From contig JAJGRE010000002.1 in assembly GCA_021083345.1 (NCBI GenBank), positions 1,054,001-1,118,000 of the forward strand: a DNA stretch of 64,000 nucleotides, read 5' to 3'. Below are positions 25,973-35,109 of the stretch, one piece after another. Under the pieces are notes generated by a model. It did not search any database. It saw nothing but the letters and a program-made list of their open reading frames with translations, and was not told the origin of the DNA. The DNA is from Calditrichales bacterium MX18-03. GTDB taxonomy: Bacteria; Bacillota; Clostridia; Lutisporales; Lutisporaceae. How positions within the stretch are numbered: the first letter of the stretch is position 1; each line of letters starts with the position of its first letter. Position numbers and translations under genes: made by a program.

Positions 25973-27052
25973 TATAAATTGATCATTTTCCTTCTGCTTC
26001 GTCAATTCCTTCAAAAGGAGCTTAATATCCTGGTCCCGTTCCTTCCTGCACACCAGCACCACATCCTCAGTCTCCACCACGATCAGGTCTTCCACACCCA
26101 ATGCTGCAATCAGCCTTTTGTCGCCGTATAGGATGCAGTTCCTGGTATCCAGCGCGCTGTACCTGCCTTTCACGGCATTGCCGTATTCGTCCTTCTCCAT
26201 ATACCGTTCCAAGGCCGTCCAGTTTCCTATATCATCCCAACCGAAGCTGCTTTCCATCACATATACATCCCAAGTCTTCTCCAATATGCCGTAATCAATG
26301 GATATCCCGTCGATCTTGTTATACTCTTCCTCTACAACTCTTTCCTCGCACTTGGTACCGATATGCTCCCCGATCCGCCGCAGGCATTCATACATATCCG
26401 GCAGAAACTTTTTATACTGCTTTAAGAGCACCGATGCCTTCCATATGAACATCCCGCTATTCCAAAGGAAGGTGCCCTTATCGATGAACTCCTGTGCCTT
26501 TTCCTTGTTGGGCTTTTCGGTAAAGCGCTTTACCTTGTAGGTGGGGGCGTGCCACCGGCCATCCGGCTCCAGCCCTTTTCCCGTCTCAATATAGCCATAA
26601 GCAGTCTCAGCTCTGGAGGGTTTTATTCCCATGGTGACCAGGCAATGATGATTGACTGCGATATCCAAACCTTGCTTGAGGGTTTCAATAAATTGCTCAA
26701 CGCCCTCAATATAGTGATCCGAAGGAAGTACGATCATAACGGCTTCAGGATCTTTCTTCAGCAGCTTGACGGCGGAGTAACCGATACAGGCTGCAGTCTC
26801 CCTGACCATGGGCTCAATGATGATGTTGCTTTCATTTATCTGGGGCACCTGTTCCCGAATGGTCTTGACATAACAAACATTGGTGACCATGAATATGTTT
26901 TCCAGAGGAATAAACTGGCTGATCCGGTCCACCGTCAGCTGTATCATTGTCTTGTCTCCCACTGTCTTCAAAAACTGCTTGGGATACAACCGCCTGCTCT
27001 TGGGCCAAAAACGGCTTCCTGAACCGCCGCACATGATGACTGCATAGTTCAT
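25970..27052 (-). CDS. manC: Mannose-1-phosphate guanylyltransferase
   Basis: 360 aa, the short form lacking a phosphomannose isomerase domain. Signature MCGGSGSRFWPKSRRLYPKQFL region with the nucleotidyltransferase GGxGxR and the KQFL motif, then IIVLPSDHYI-like VMIVLPSDHYI, GYIETGKG, KRFTEKPNKEKA and FLWNSGMFIWKA. It makes GDP-mannose for polysaccharide. The start at 27052 has GAGGAAGGTG upstream; the frame to 27127 lacks one. It lies downstream of hisIE in the same direction but unrelated in function. Confidence 0.93.
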   Translation of the reverse strand: MNYAVIMCGGSGSRFWPKSRRLYPKQFLKTVGDKTMIQLTVDRISQFIPLENIFMVTNVCYVKTIREQVPQINESNIIIEPMVRETAACIGYSAVKLLKKDPEAVMIVLPSDHYIEGVEQFIETLKQGLDIAVNHHCLVTMGIKPSRAETAYGYIETGKGLEPDGRWHAPTYKVKRFTEKPNKEKAQEFIDKGTFLWNSGMFIWKASVLLKQYKKFLPDMYECLRRIGEHIGTKCEERVVEEEYNKIDGISIDYGILEKTWDVYVMESSFGWDDIGNWTALERYMEKDEYGNAVKGRYSALDTRNCILYGDKRLIAALGVEDLIVVETEDVVLVCRKERDQDIKLLLKELTKQKENDQFI

Positions 27053-27149
27053 ATCAACACCTTCCTCATAATTATCATCATATGCGGAACGGGTTTTTTT
27101 GTTACGTTCATGTAAACAGCGAATCAAGAATCATTATTTGTTCCCCTGG

Positions 27150-27776
27150 CTATTTGAACCGTTTCTGAAGCTCCCGTCCGATATCCTCATAGTTCAGCTC
27201 CAATGCCAGCAATAGAACCGACAGGTGGTACAGCAAGTCGGCGGTTTCATAGATCAATTCTTCCCTGCTGTTGTTTTTGGCTGCAATAATCACTTCTGCG
27301 CTTTCTTCCCCCACTTTTTTCAATATCTTGTCCAGGCCTTTGTCCAAAAGGTAGTTAGTATAAGAATCCTTTTGAGGATTCTCCCTGCGTTCCTGCAGTT
27401 TCCTGTACAACTCTGCCATGACTGGACCGAAGCAATCCGTGGGCGAGTCCCCCTCTGAGTCCAGCAAAGACCTGAAAAAACAGCTCTTTTCACCGGTATG
27501 GCAGGCTGCGCCCTGTTGCTCTACGCCCACCAGCAGGCTATCCCCGTCACAGTCGTACCTCAGCGTTACCACTTTCTGCCGGTTGCCTGAGGTGCTGCCC
27601 TTTTCCCACAGCGCCTGCCGGCTGCGGCTGTAGAACCAGGTATACCCTGTCTCCAGTGTTTTCACAAGGCTTTCCCGGTTCATATAAGCCATCATCAACA
27701 CCGCTCCGCCGGCTGCCTCTTGGACGATGGCAGGAATCAAGCCTTTGTCATCAAATTTCAGATCAGAAAAATCCAT
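27150..27776 (-). CDS. hisIE: Bifunctional phosphoribosyl-AMP cyclohydrolase / phosphoribosyl-ATP pyrophosphatase
   Basis: 208 aa. Residues 1-105 are HisI ([43 protein letters not shown] with zinc-binding Asp/Cys residues). Residues 115-208 are HisE ([20 protein letters not shown] and [17 protein letters not shown]). It catalyses steps 3 and 2 of histidine synthesis. Last gene of the his operon, 12 bp after hisF. Confidence 0.96.
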   Translation of the reverse strand: MDFSDLKFDDKGLIPAIVQEAAGGAVLMMAYMNRESLVKTLETGYTWFYSRSRQALWEKGSTSGNRQKVVTLRYDCDGDSLLVGVEQQGAACHTGEKSCFFRSLLDSEGDSPTDCFGPVMAELYRKLQERRENPQKDSYTNYLLDKGLDKILKKVGEESAEVIIAAKNNSREELIYETADLLYHLSVLLLALELNYEDIGRELQKRFK

Positions 27777-27788
27777 TTTTCATCCTCC

Positions 27789-28550
27789 TTAGAGCCGTAC
27801 CGCTATCCCTGAAGTCTGCAGATACCTTTTAAGCTCCCTGATTTCCAGCTTCCCATAGTGGAAAAGTGATGCCGCCAGAGCCGCATCCGCTTTTCCTTTC
27901 TGGAATACATGATAAAAATCCGCCGATGTCCCGGCGCCGCCGGAGGCAATGACCGGTATTCCGACGCTCTCGGCCACTTTGGCCGTCAGTTCCAGGTCAT
28001 AACCTTCTTTTTTACCGTCGCAGTCGATGCTGGTCAGCAGGATTTCTCCCGCTCCCAGCTGTTCAACCTGCTTGCACCAGTCCACGGCATCCAGTCCCAC
28101 TGGCTTTTTCCCGCCGTAGATATATACCTCCCAGCCGTTCCTGTCCGCCTTGCGTTTGGCATCTACAGCGGCAACGATGCACTGGCAGCCGTACTTCCTG
28201 GCAGCTGCCCCGATGAGAGCAGGCTCCAGCACCGCAGCCGTGTTCAAGGAAACCTTGTCTGCGCCGGCATGCAGCAGCCGGTCAATATCCTCCAGCCCTG
28301 CAATCCCACCGCCCACCGTCAGCGGTATGAAAACCTCTGCTGCCGTCCTTCGGACTACTTCAGCCATGGCTTTCCTGCCTTCGCTGGATGCAGTGATATC
28401 AAGAAACACAAGCTCATCGGCACCCTCACGGTTGTACCGCCCCGCCATTTCTACCGGATCCCCCGCATCCACAAGGCCTAGAAAGCTGATCCCTTTTACC
28501 ACCCTACCATCCTTGACATCCAGGCAGGGAATGATCCTTTTGGAAAGCAT
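27789..28550 (-). CDS. hisF: Imidazole glycerol phosphate synthase cyclase subunit
   Basis: 253 aa from the ATG at 28550, the usual HisF start ([20 protein letters not shown]). TIM barrel with catalytic Asp 11 in CLDVKDG and Asp about 130 in VAAVDAKRK, plus the PLTVGGGI and [10 protein letters not shown] phosphate loops. With HisH it converts PRFAR and ammonia to imidazole glycerol phosphate and AICAR. It lies 11 bp after hisA. Confidence 0.96.
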   Translation of the reverse strand: MLSKRIIPCLDVKDGRVVKGISFLGLVDAGDPVEMAGRYNREGADELVFLDITASSEGRKAMAEVVRRTAAEVFIPLTVGGGIAGLEDIDRLLHAGADKVSLNTAAVLEPALIGAAARKYGCQCIVAAVDAKRKADRNGWEVYIYGGKKPVGLDAVDWCKQVEQLGAGEILLTSIDCDGKKEGYDLELTAKVAESVGIPVIASGGAGTSADFYHVFQKGKADAALAASLFHYGKLEIRELKRYLQTSGIAVRL

Positions 28551-28561
28551 GTTATCTCCCC

Positions 28562-29269
28562 CTATATCTCCAACGCTTCTTCCAGTTTCAGGTCGCCTGT
28601 GTACAGCGCCGTTCCGATGATAACCCCATCCACGCCGATGGCCTTCAAGGCCCTCAGGTCGTCCAGGCTCTTCACACCGCCGGAGGCGATGATCTTTGCC
28701 CCCTCCACATTGCACATTTTTTCTACGCCGTCGAAGTTGGGTCCCCGCAGCGTACCATCCCTTGAAATATCTGTGTAGATGATGTTCTTCAAGCCTTTTT
28801 CGACGATTTTTCTTGCAAAGTTGTAGGCGCTGAGCTCACTGATATTCACCCAGCCGTTTACCGCCACGTAGCCTTCCCTGGCGTCTATGCTCACTGCCAG
28901 TTTATCCCGGAACCGGCTGACGCCTTCCTCCAGAAGCTCCTCCTCCATCACGGCCGCTGTCCCGATAATCACTCTTGCAGCACCCAGCTCCAGTACCTCA
29001 TTGATCGCCGTTATGCTCCTCAGCCCCCCGCCTACCTGTACCGGGATCTTCACAGCGCCGATGAGCTTTTCTATGGTTTTTCGGTTTGACATGCTGCCGC
29101 TGAAGGCACCGTTCAGGTCTATAACATGGAGCCGCTCGGCGCCTTTAGCCTCCCATAGCTTCGCCGCTTCCACCGCATCCTCATAGTAAACCGTTGTATT
29201 CTCCCTGTTTCCTTCTCTAAGCCTGACACATTTGCCGTCCAATAAGTCAACTGCCGGATAAATCATCAT
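28562..29269 (-). CDS. hisA: Phosphoribosylformimino-5-aminoimidazole carboxamide ribotide isomerase
   Basis: 235 aa TIM barrel. [20 protein letters not shown] carries the first catalytic Asp, [14 protein letters not shown] the second, with VQVGGGLRS and [11 protein letters not shown] phosphate loops. It catalyses the Amadori isomerisation before HisF. Its ATG overlaps the hisH stop by 4 bp. Confidence 0.96.
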   Translation of the reverse strand: MMIYPAVDLLDGKCVRLREGNRENTTVYYEDAVEAAKLWEAKGAERLHVIDLNGAFSGSMSNRKTIEKLIGAVKIPVQVGGGLRSITAINEVLELGAARVIIGTAAVMEEELLEEGVSRFRDKLAVSIDAREGYVAVNGWVNISELSAYNFARKIVEKGLKNIIYTDISRDGTLRGPNFDGVEKMCNVEGAKIIASGGVKSLDDLRALKAIGVDGVIIGTALYTGDLKLEEALEI

Positions 29270-29883
29270 TTTAACATCTCCTTTATATTCTTTAATATTT
29301 GCATGCCGGTCTCTCCGCTTTTTTCAGGATGAAACTGCATGCCCACCACATTATCCTTTTCAAGAACTGCCGGAATCTGCACGCCATAATCCGTTGTTGC
29401 ACTGATGCAGTCCGTTTCAGCTGCACTTGCATAATAGGAATGTACGAAATAACTGAAGCTGCCTGATCCGATCCCCTTTAGAGCCCTGCCTTGCTTCGTT
29501 ATCTCCAGTGTATTCCATCCCATGTGCGGAACCTTGAGTCCCTCAGGCAGCCTGACAACCTTGCCCTTCAGAAGGCCTAAGCCCTCCGTCCGCGGAACAC
29601 AGCCGCCCTCCTCGCTTTCCTCAAAGAAAAGCTGCATGCCCAGGCAGATCCCCAAAAGCAGTTTCCCTTCTTTTACCTGACGCCGCAGCACCTCCGACAG
29701 GTCATGATCCCGGATCCGCAGCGCGGCATCATTGAAAGCGGCTACACCCGGCAGCACAATGCCGCTGCAGCCTTCCAGCACGCGTCTTTCAGATGTGACA
29801 ACCGTCTCCACCCCAATGTGCCATAAGGCTTTTTCCAGGCTGTAGATATTCCCTGCTCCATAATCGACAATTGCAAGCTTCAT
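29266..29883 (-). CDS. hisH: Imidazole glycerol phosphate synthase glutaminase subunit
   Basis: 205 aa from the ATG at 29883 (MKLAIVDYGAGNIYSLEKAL). Class I glutamine amidotransferase with the Cys nucleophile in LLGICLGMQL and the His/Glu pair in GMQFHPEKSGETG. It supplies ammonia to HisF. It overlaps hisB (ATGA) and hisA by 4 bp each. Confidence 0.96.
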   Translation of the reverse strand: MKLAIVDYGAGNIYSLEKALWHIGVETVVTSERRVLEGCSGIVLPGVAAFNDAALRIRDHDLSEVLRRQVKEGKLLLGICLGMQLFFEESEEGGCVPRTEGLGLLKGKVVRLPEGLKVPHMGWNTLEITKQGRALKGIGSGSFSYFVHSYYASAAETDCISATTDYGVQIPAVLEKDNVVGMQFHPEKSGETGMQILKNIKEMLK

Positions 29884-30509
29884 GGATTCAAACACCCCTT
29901 TGTAGAAGGAACGGTGTTCCGCCCTTCTCTTCGGACAGCTGCCCTTAACGCTCTCGCAACCGCCTTGAAAATACATTCGGCATTATGGTGGGTATTGCTG
30001 CCGTACATCAAATTGATATGCAGCGTTATAAAAGCATGACTGACAAAGGCCTTGAAAAATTCCTCGAGTACTTGGACATCGAAGCTGTTGCTGCCGCCTC
30101 CGACGCTGCCCTTCAGGATACTGCAGTTGTATACCAGGTTGGCCCGGCCGCAAATATCCACGACAGCCATGCACAGCGAATCATCCATCGGAAGCAGCAT
30201 GCTTCCATATCTTGTTATGCCTGATTTTTCCGTCAGGCAGCCTTCCAGCAGCTTGCCCAGTAAAATACCGGTATCCTCTACGATATGGTGGACATCCACC
30301 TCGATATCGCCTGCCGCTCTGACCTCCAGGTCGAATCCCCCATGCAGCGCCAGCTGCTCCAGCATATGGTTGAAAAATGGGATTCCCGTTTCCACGGCAT
30401 AGCTGCCGCTGCCGTCCAGATCCAGCCGGATCTGTATTTCCGTCTCCCTTGTTTTCCTCACCATGGATCCGCTTCTGGCCTTGAGCACCGTATTATCCGC
30501 ACTGTTCAT
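29880..30509 (-). CDS. hisB: Imidazoleglycerol-phosphate dehydratase
   Basis: 209 aa. IRLDLDGSGSYAVETGIPFF, HMLEQLALHGGFDLEV, DVHHIVEDTGILLG and HHNAECIFKAVARALR contain the His/Glu residues binding the two Mn ions. Monofunctional, without the HisN-type phosphatase fusion of enterobacteria. The start at 30509 has GGAGG 6 nt upstream; an adjacent ATG at 30512 and one at 30524 are alternatives. It overlaps the end of hisC. Confidence 0.95.
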   Translation of the reverse strand: MNSADNTVLKARSGSMVRKTRETEIQIRLDLDGSGSYAVETGIPFFNHMLEQLALHGGFDLEVRAAGDIEVDVHHIVEDTGILLGKLLEGCLTEKSGITRYGSMLLPMDDSLCMAVVDICGRANLVYNCSILKGSVGGGSNSFDVQVLEEFFKAFVSHAFITLHINLMYGSNTHHNAECIFKAVARALRAAVRREGRNTVPSTKGCLNP

Positions 30510-31560
30510 CATATACCTCCTCAAAAAGGCTGCAGAGCCTGTTGTTCTCCTCCGGTGTGCCGATGGTAATCCTCAGGCAGTCCCTGAGCGCCGGGCTGCC
30601 GAAGCTTTTTACCCTGATCCGCTGCTTTTCCAGCTTGTCCAGCACTTCATCCGGGTTGCTGACCCTGATCAGAATGAAATTGGCAGCAGATGGGTAGCAT
30701 ACCACGCCCTTGAGCCTTGCCAACCGCTCCGTCATCCTGGCCCGCTCCGCCTTGACGCTTTCGATTCCGGAAAGGAAGCTTGCTGCATTCTCCATTACGG
30801 CTATTGCCGCTGCCTGAGAAAGCGCGTTGATGTTGAAGGGCGGTCTGGCTCTTTCCAGGTAAGCTGCCACAGCCGGACAGGAAATGGAATAGCCGATCCG
30901 AAGCCCTGCCAGACCCATTCCCTTGGAAAGGGTCCGAAGCACGATGACCCTGTCGTTCTTAAGGGCCAGGCCCTGTGCGGTGATCCCGCTGTACTCATAG
31001 TATGCTTCGTCCACCAGCAGCATTCCGTTAAAGCAGGCGAGCATTGCCTCGACTTGTATCAATCCCAGGACGCCGCCGGTGGGGTTGTTGGGATTGCACA
31101 GAATCAGGAGCTTCGGGTTTTCCCGGCGGATCCTGTCAAGGAAGGTCTCCTCTTCTATTTTGAATCCGCTTCCGGTATCGTAAGAGACCACTTGCCCACC
31201 ACATAGGGCTGCGTAAAAACCATACATTGAAAAGGTGGGGCTGTGCAGCATGATTTTGTCCCCTGGCTCTACGAAGGCCTGCATCACCACATGGATCAGC
31301 TCATCAGACCCGTTCCCGGCCACAATATCCTCGTCGGATACCCCTGAATATGCAGCGATGGCTTTCTTCAACGCCTTGCAGTCATTGTCGGGATAACGGT
31401 TCAGCGGGATTTCCCTGAGCCGCTCCAGTATCACAGCTTTTACCGCTTCCTCCGCTTCAAAGGGACTTTCATTCTTATCCAGTGCCGTCATACCCGACCC
31501 ATCTTCCGGCAGATAGGGGCTTATGCCTTTGATCCGTTCCGCCAGTAATTTCTCAAACAT
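30493..31560 (-). CDS. hisC: Histidinol-phosphate aminotransferase
   Basis: 355 aa. Class I/II PLP fold: LDKNESPFE, AGNGSDELIHVV, CNPNNPTGG, VDEAYYEYSG, and the PLP Lys in RTLSKGMGLAGLRIGY. Transfers an amino group from glutamate to imidazole acetol phosphate. Its ATG overlaps the hisD stop by 8 bp. Confidence 0.95.
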   Translation of the reverse strand: MFEKLLAERIKGISPYLPEDGSGMTALDKNESPFEAEEAVKAVILERLREIPLNRYPDNDCKALKKAIAAYSGVSDEDIVAGNGSDELIHVVMQAFVEPGDKIMLHSPTFSMYGFYAALCGGQVVSYDTGSGFKIEEETFLDRIRRENPKLLILCNPNNPTGGVLGLIQVEAMLACFNGMLLVDEAYYEYSGITAQGLALKNDRVIVLRTLSKGMGLAGLRIGYSISCPAVAAYLERARPPFNINALSQAAAIAVMENAASFLSGIESVKAERARMTERLARLKGVVCYPSAANFILIRVSNPDEVLDKLEKQRIRVKSFGSPALRDCLRITIGTPEENNRLCSLFEEVYDEQCG

Positions 31561-32842
31561 ATTCCAACCTCCCTTTCAAGGCAGCTGCATGGGCAGTCAG
31601 GCCCTCCGCCTCCGCAATTTCTACAGCATAGGGTCCCATGGTCAAGAGATCCTCCCGAGAATAGCATATCAGGCTGGACCGCTTCTGGAAGTCCGAAACC
31701 GACAGCGGCGAAAAGAAAGCTGCTGTTCCGTAAGTCGGCAATACATGGTTGGGACCCGCCAGATAATCGCCGATAGGTTCTGCCGAATAAGGTCCCAGAA
31801 AGATGGCGCCTGCATTCCGGATCTTAGGCAGCAGGTCCATGGGACTGCGGGTGTTGATCTCAAGATGCTCGGGTGCGATTAGGTTTGCAGCCTCGGCAGC
31901 AGTGTCCAGATCCGGCGTGATCAGGATGTACCCGTTGCTTTTAATGGCTTTTTGTGCCACTGACGCCCGCTGCAGCTTCCCCAGCTGTCTGTAAACCGCT
32001 GCTGCCACCTGTTCTCCAAGAATCCGTGAATCGGTGATCAGAAAACACCTGGCCATTTCATCGTGTTCTGCCTGAGACAAAAGGTCTGCCGCCACCCACT
32101 CCGGGTTAGCTTCTGCATCGGCTAAAACGGCGATCTCACTGGGGCCCGCAATCATATCGATATCCACGGCACCGAAAACTTCTTTTTTCGCCGCCGCTAC
32201 ATAGGCATTGCCGGGACCTACGATCTTGTTTACCTTGGGTATGATGTCTGTACCGTAAGCCGCTGCGGCCACAGCCTGTGCACCCCCGATCCGGTAGAAG
32301 CGCCGGATGCCCAGCCGGTATGCCGCTGCACCTACATAGGGGTTGATCTCCCGCGCACCGCCGTTGGGTGAAAAGATGCAGATCTCTTTCACGCCTGCCA
32401 GAATAGCTGGTACGGCGCACATCAGGACGGTGGAGGGATAAGCTGCCTTGCCTCCGGGTACATAGACGGCCACCCGTTCCAGCGGTGTCACCCTGCTGCC
32501 CAGGATGCTGCCGCCTTCCGTAATGAATTGGAAGTCCTCCTGCACCAGCCTTTCATGATAACGCTCTATATTGACGATTGCCTGATCCATGGCTTTCTTA
32601 AAAGCGTCTCCCACCTGCCGGTATGCGTCCTCCAGCTGATTTTCGGGAACCAGGAAATCAGCTGCACTCTCGATTCCGTCATACGCCCTGCCGTACGCCA
32701 ATACCGCATCATCGCCCCGCATTCTCACATCCGCCACGATCCGAGCCGCTGTCACCGAGATTTCACGGGGGATCCCTTCCCACTGTTTCAGAACCTTTAT
32801 CCCTTCCGCCGTCAAACCGTTGTTCAATTCTATTACCTTCAT
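31553..32842 (-). CDS. hisD: Histidinol dehydrogenase
   Basis: 429 aa. VYVPGGKAAYPSTVLMCAVPA, GGAQAVAAAAYGTD, DMIAGPSEIAVLAD, LLSQAEHDEMAR, and C-terminal GPNHVLPTYGTAAF carry the zinc and catalytic Glu/His residues. It oxidises histidinol to histidine with two NAD. Follows hisG by 40 bp with its own ribosome site. Confidence 0.96.
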   Translation of the reverse strand: MKVIELNNGLTAEGIKVLKQWEGIPREISVTAARIVADVRMRGDDAVLAYGRAYDGIESAADFLVPENQLEDAYRQVGDAFKKAMDQAIVNIERYHERLVQEDFQFITEGGSILGSRVTPLERVAVYVPGGKAAYPSTVLMCAVPAILAGVKEICIFSPNGGAREINPYVGAAAYRLGIRRFYRIGGAQAVAAAAYGTDIIPKVNKIVGPGNAYVAAAKKEVFGAVDIDMIAGPSEIAVLADAEANPEWVAADLLSQAEHDEMARCFLITDSRILGEQVAAAVYRQLGKLQRASVAQKAIKSNGYILITPDLDTAAEAANLIAPEHLEINTRSPMDLLPKIRNAGAIFLGPYSAEPIGDYLAGPNHVLPTYGTAAFFSPLSVSDFQKRSSLICYSREDLLTMGPYAVEIAEAEGLTAHAAALKGRLEYV

Positions 32843-32882
32843 TTGACTTCCCCCCTTTCAGGAATCATTGAGCATAGTCTTT

Positions 32883-33491
32883 TTAACCGAATATGGCAGA
32901 AAAACGGTTGATCACATCGTTTTTTAATTTGTAGCTGACTTTATTGGCAATCAACCTGGTACTGATGGCGCAAATCTCCTCATATATCGTCAACCCGTTC
33001 TCTTCCAGTGTTTTTCCGCTTTCTACGATATCGACGATGGCATCGGAGAGTCCCACCAGGGGTGCCAGCTCTATGGAGCCCTCCAGCCGGATGATCTCTA
33101 CCGGCTCAGCCTTGCTTCTGAAATAGCTGCCTGCCAGCCGGGGATATTTGGTTGCCACCTTGCGCCTGCCATAGGGGGCCTGAGGCCTGCCCGGCAGTCC
33201 TGCAACCGCCATTCTGCAGCAGCCGGTCTTGAGGTCCAGCAGCTCATAGACCGAGCATTCGCTTTCCATCAGGACATCCTTGCCCACCAGTCCCACGTCT
33301 GCGGCGCCGCTTTCCACATAGACCGGCAGATCACCAGGCTTCACGATGATATAGGTGATCTGTCTCCTGCTGTCCTCAAAAATCAGTTTGCGAGAGCTGA
33401 GATCGATCAAGCCTCCGAATTCCTCCGACGTATTCAGGATGGGGACTACCTTCTCAGCTATCCGCCCTTTCGCTACTGCCACTTTCAACAT
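32883..33491 (-). CDS. hisG: ATP phosphoribosyltransferase catalytic subunit, short form
   Basis: 202 aa, so the short HisG that lacks the C-terminal His-feedback domain and needs HisZ. LKVAVAKGRIAEKV, SGAADVGLVGKDVL, RRKVATKYPRLA and the PRPP-binding loop ALVG-like APLVGLSDAIVDIVESG are visible. It commits PRPP and ATP to histidine synthesis. It overlaps hisZ by 7 bp. Confidence 0.96.
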   Translation of the reverse strand: MLKVAVAKGRIAEKVVPILNTSEEFGGLIDLSSRKLIFEDSRRQITYIIVKPGDLPVYVESGAADVGLVGKDVLMESECSVYELLDLKTGCCRMAVAGLPGRPQAPYGRRKVATKYPRLAGSYFRSKAEPVEIIRLEGSIELAPLVGLSDAIVDIVESGKTLEENGLTIYEEICAISTRLIANKVSYKLKNDVINRFSAIFG

Positions 33492-34663
33492 TTTTTATCC
33501 TCCTCCAAAAAGCTGACCATCCTGTCTAGCCCATAAGCTTTCATGTAACTTTCGGCATCGCCGACTCCCTGTACGTTAAAGAGCACTGCGGTACCGCCTT
33601 GGCCTCTACAGGCCGCTGCAAATTGCTGGGCTCTCTCTATGTTTTTTTCATCAAAGCAGACCAGCACCTTTTCAGCAGCGTCATCCCATAATCCCGCTCC
33701 TGTATCTGCCAGTCTGTCGATGTAGATGGCAAAACCGGCTGCCGGGCAGTCATATTCGAAGGCTGAAAGAAGCTTGTCGTAGCGGCCGCCTGAAAGTACG
33801 GCACTGCTTGCGCCCTTGACGTATCCCCTCATAATGAAACCGGTATAATACTCGATGCTGCCGGTCATGCCCATGTCCAGGCATAAGTTTTCTGCCAGCC
33901 CCATGCGTGACAGTTTCAGGTACATTTCATGCAGGTGCTGCACCGATGCCTTTACTCCGTCATACAACAGGATTTCATCTGCACGCTTGAAAACCGACTC
34001 GGGACTTCCAAACAGACACGGCAGACTGCAAATCATTTCCTTTGCCCTGTCGTCCGCCTCCAGCCGCAGAACGGCTTGCTCCAGCTCTACCAGGCTCTTG
34101 TTGCGGATCAGCTCCTTAAGCCGCTCCGCCTTGTCAACCGGCAGCTTCAGCCCCTCACTGATCCCTTCAAATATGCCGGCATGCCCCAGATCGATCCTGT
34201 ATTCCTCCAGTTCCAGGGATTGAAGACAGCTGCTTGCCAGACCCGCAACCTCTACATCACTCCAGATGCTGTCCTCTCCGTACAGCTCCGCCCCAACCTG
34301 GGTGAACTCCCGCTGCTTTCCTGAATACTGTCCGTTAAACCGGTAAACACAACCACTGTAAAAAAGCCGCAGCGGTGTAGCGGTATTCTGGAGCTTTGTT
34401 GACACCACCCGGGCTGCCGGAATGGTCAGGTCAGGCCGCAGTGCCAGGAGTTTTCCGTCCCGGTCAACCAGCTTCAGGATATGATCCCGGTGAATGGGGG
34501 ATGTTGCTTCGCTAAAAAGATCCAGGTATTCCAGCATGGGTGTTTCGATGCGGTTATAGCCCCACTGGAGCAGGTTTTTCCCCAGCCTTTCCTGAACCGC
34601 CGTTTTTTTTGCGCAATCCTGGAGCAGCAGGTCGTTGGTGCCCTCCGGATTTGAAATCCTCAT
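33485..34663 (-). CDS. hisZ: ATP phosphoribosyltransferase regulatory subunit
   Basis: 392 aa HisRS paralogue. Class II aaRS-like motifs GTNDLLLQDC, LRPDLTIPAARVVSTKL, LFYSGCVYRF and GGRYDKLLSAF are present, while the anticodon-binding domain is missing, as in HisZ. It assembles with short HisG and confers histidine feedback. First structural gene of the operon; its GGAGG ribosome site lies just after the attenuator terminator at 34695-34732. Confidence 0.95.
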   Translation of the reverse strand: MRISNPEGTNDLLLQDCAKKTAVQERLGKNLLQWGYNRIETPMLEYLDLFSEATSPIHRDHILKLVDRDGKLLALRPDLTIPAARVVSTKLQNTATPLRLFYSGCVYRFNGQYSGKQREFTQVGAELYGEDSIWSDVEVAGLASSCLQSLELEEYRIDLGHAGIFEGISEGLKLPVDKAERLKELIRNKSLVELEQAVLRLEADDRAKEMICSLPCLFGSPESVFKRADEILLYDGVKASVQHLHEMYLKLSRMGLAENLCLDMGMTGSIEYYTGFIMRGYVKGASSAVLSGGRYDKLLSAFEYDCPAAGFAIYIDRLADTGAGLWDDAAEKVLVCFDEKNIERAQQFAAACRGQGGTAVLFNVQGVGDAESYMKAYGLDRMVSFLEEDKKC

Positions 34664-34694
34664 ATGATAACCTCCTTAATACAAATCAAAATAG

Positions 34695-34732
34695 AAAAAG
34701 CCCCGCAGGTAATCGATCATTACCTACGGGGC
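34695..34732 (-). terminator. Attenuator terminator of the his operon
   Basis: 14-bp stem (34700-34713 with 34719-34732, one mismatch/G:U) followed on the minus strand by TTTTTCTATTTT, 30 bp upstream of hisZ. A terminator placed between promoter and first gene must be bypassed for expression. Its ascending arm (CCCCGTAGGTA) can instead pair with 34748-34757. Confidence 0.88.
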
Positions 34733-34826
34733 TTTTTAATATTCCATCCCATAGGTACAAGCACAAATAGCACTCATACCTACGGAAGCTTTTCGCGTCA
34801 GGCTAAGTGCTGTACCTATGGTGATG
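34733..34826 (-). promoter_or_regulatory. His leader RNA with mutually exclusive hairpins
   Basis: Segments on the transcript: A (34821-34807, end of the leader ORF), B (34785-34769), C (34764-34748) and D5, the ascending terminator arm (34732-34722). Possible pairings: A:C about 15 bp with one bulge; 3' end of A with B (AGCACT, 34811-34806, with AGTGCT, 34774-34769); B:C about 9 bp; C:D5 about 10 bp with one G:U, the antiterminator. A ribosome stalled on the His codons would favour A:B plus C:D5 (readthrough); a ribosome at the stop codon would favour B:C plus the terminator. No T-box AGGGTGG element is present. Confidence 0.75.
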
Positions 34827-34856
34827 CAGTTTTACAAACATAGACTTTGTTGACAT
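34803..34856 (-). CDS. hisL: His operon leader peptide with three consecutive His codons
   Basis: 17 aa: MSTKSMFVKLHHHRYST, then TAG. The ATG at 34856 follows GGAGTGAT with 5-8 nt spacing, and begins about 20 nt after the predicted transcription start. The codons CAT CAC CAT lie at 34826-34818, overlapping the first half of the hairpin segment A. An uninterrupted His run in a short translated ORF before a terminator and the his genes is the hallmark of ribosome-mediated attenuation. Too small to be a standard annotated gene; the name hisL is by analogy with enteric bacteria. Confidence 0.85.
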   Translation of the reverse strand: MSTKSMFVKLHHHRYST

Positions 34857-34884
34857 AATTATCACTCCGAAACTATTTTTTACA

Positions 34885-34913
34885 AGTATAATACAAATCC
34901 GCCGCCCTGTCAA
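34885..34913 (-). promoter_or_regulatory. SigA promoter of the his operon
   Basis: Minus strand: consensus -35 TTGACA (34913-34908), 17-bp spacer, -10 TATACT (34890-34885). Transcription would start near 34878, giving a leader of about 215 nt. The rest of 34914-35090 is AT-rich and should hold the divergent promoter for the GGDEF-EAL gene. Confidence 0.88.
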
Positions 34914-35109
34914 GATGGATGAAGCTATTTTTAACTTATCCAACGACGATGCCTTTCACGCATGTCAATATCTTACTAGTTAATTTGTTGTCTATATATG
35001 AAAACTCAAAATGATATTGTATAATATAAAATATAGGTAATGGAGAGTTATTATTCGTAAATATTCATTTTTATTCTAATTTAAGCAAATTATGTCAAGA
35101 GGCGGTGCA

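Noticed and set aside
34664-34880. His T-box riboswitch
   Set aside because: No AGGGTGG/ACCGCG T-box sequence or specifier-loop pattern; the translated His-rich leader explains the terminator better.
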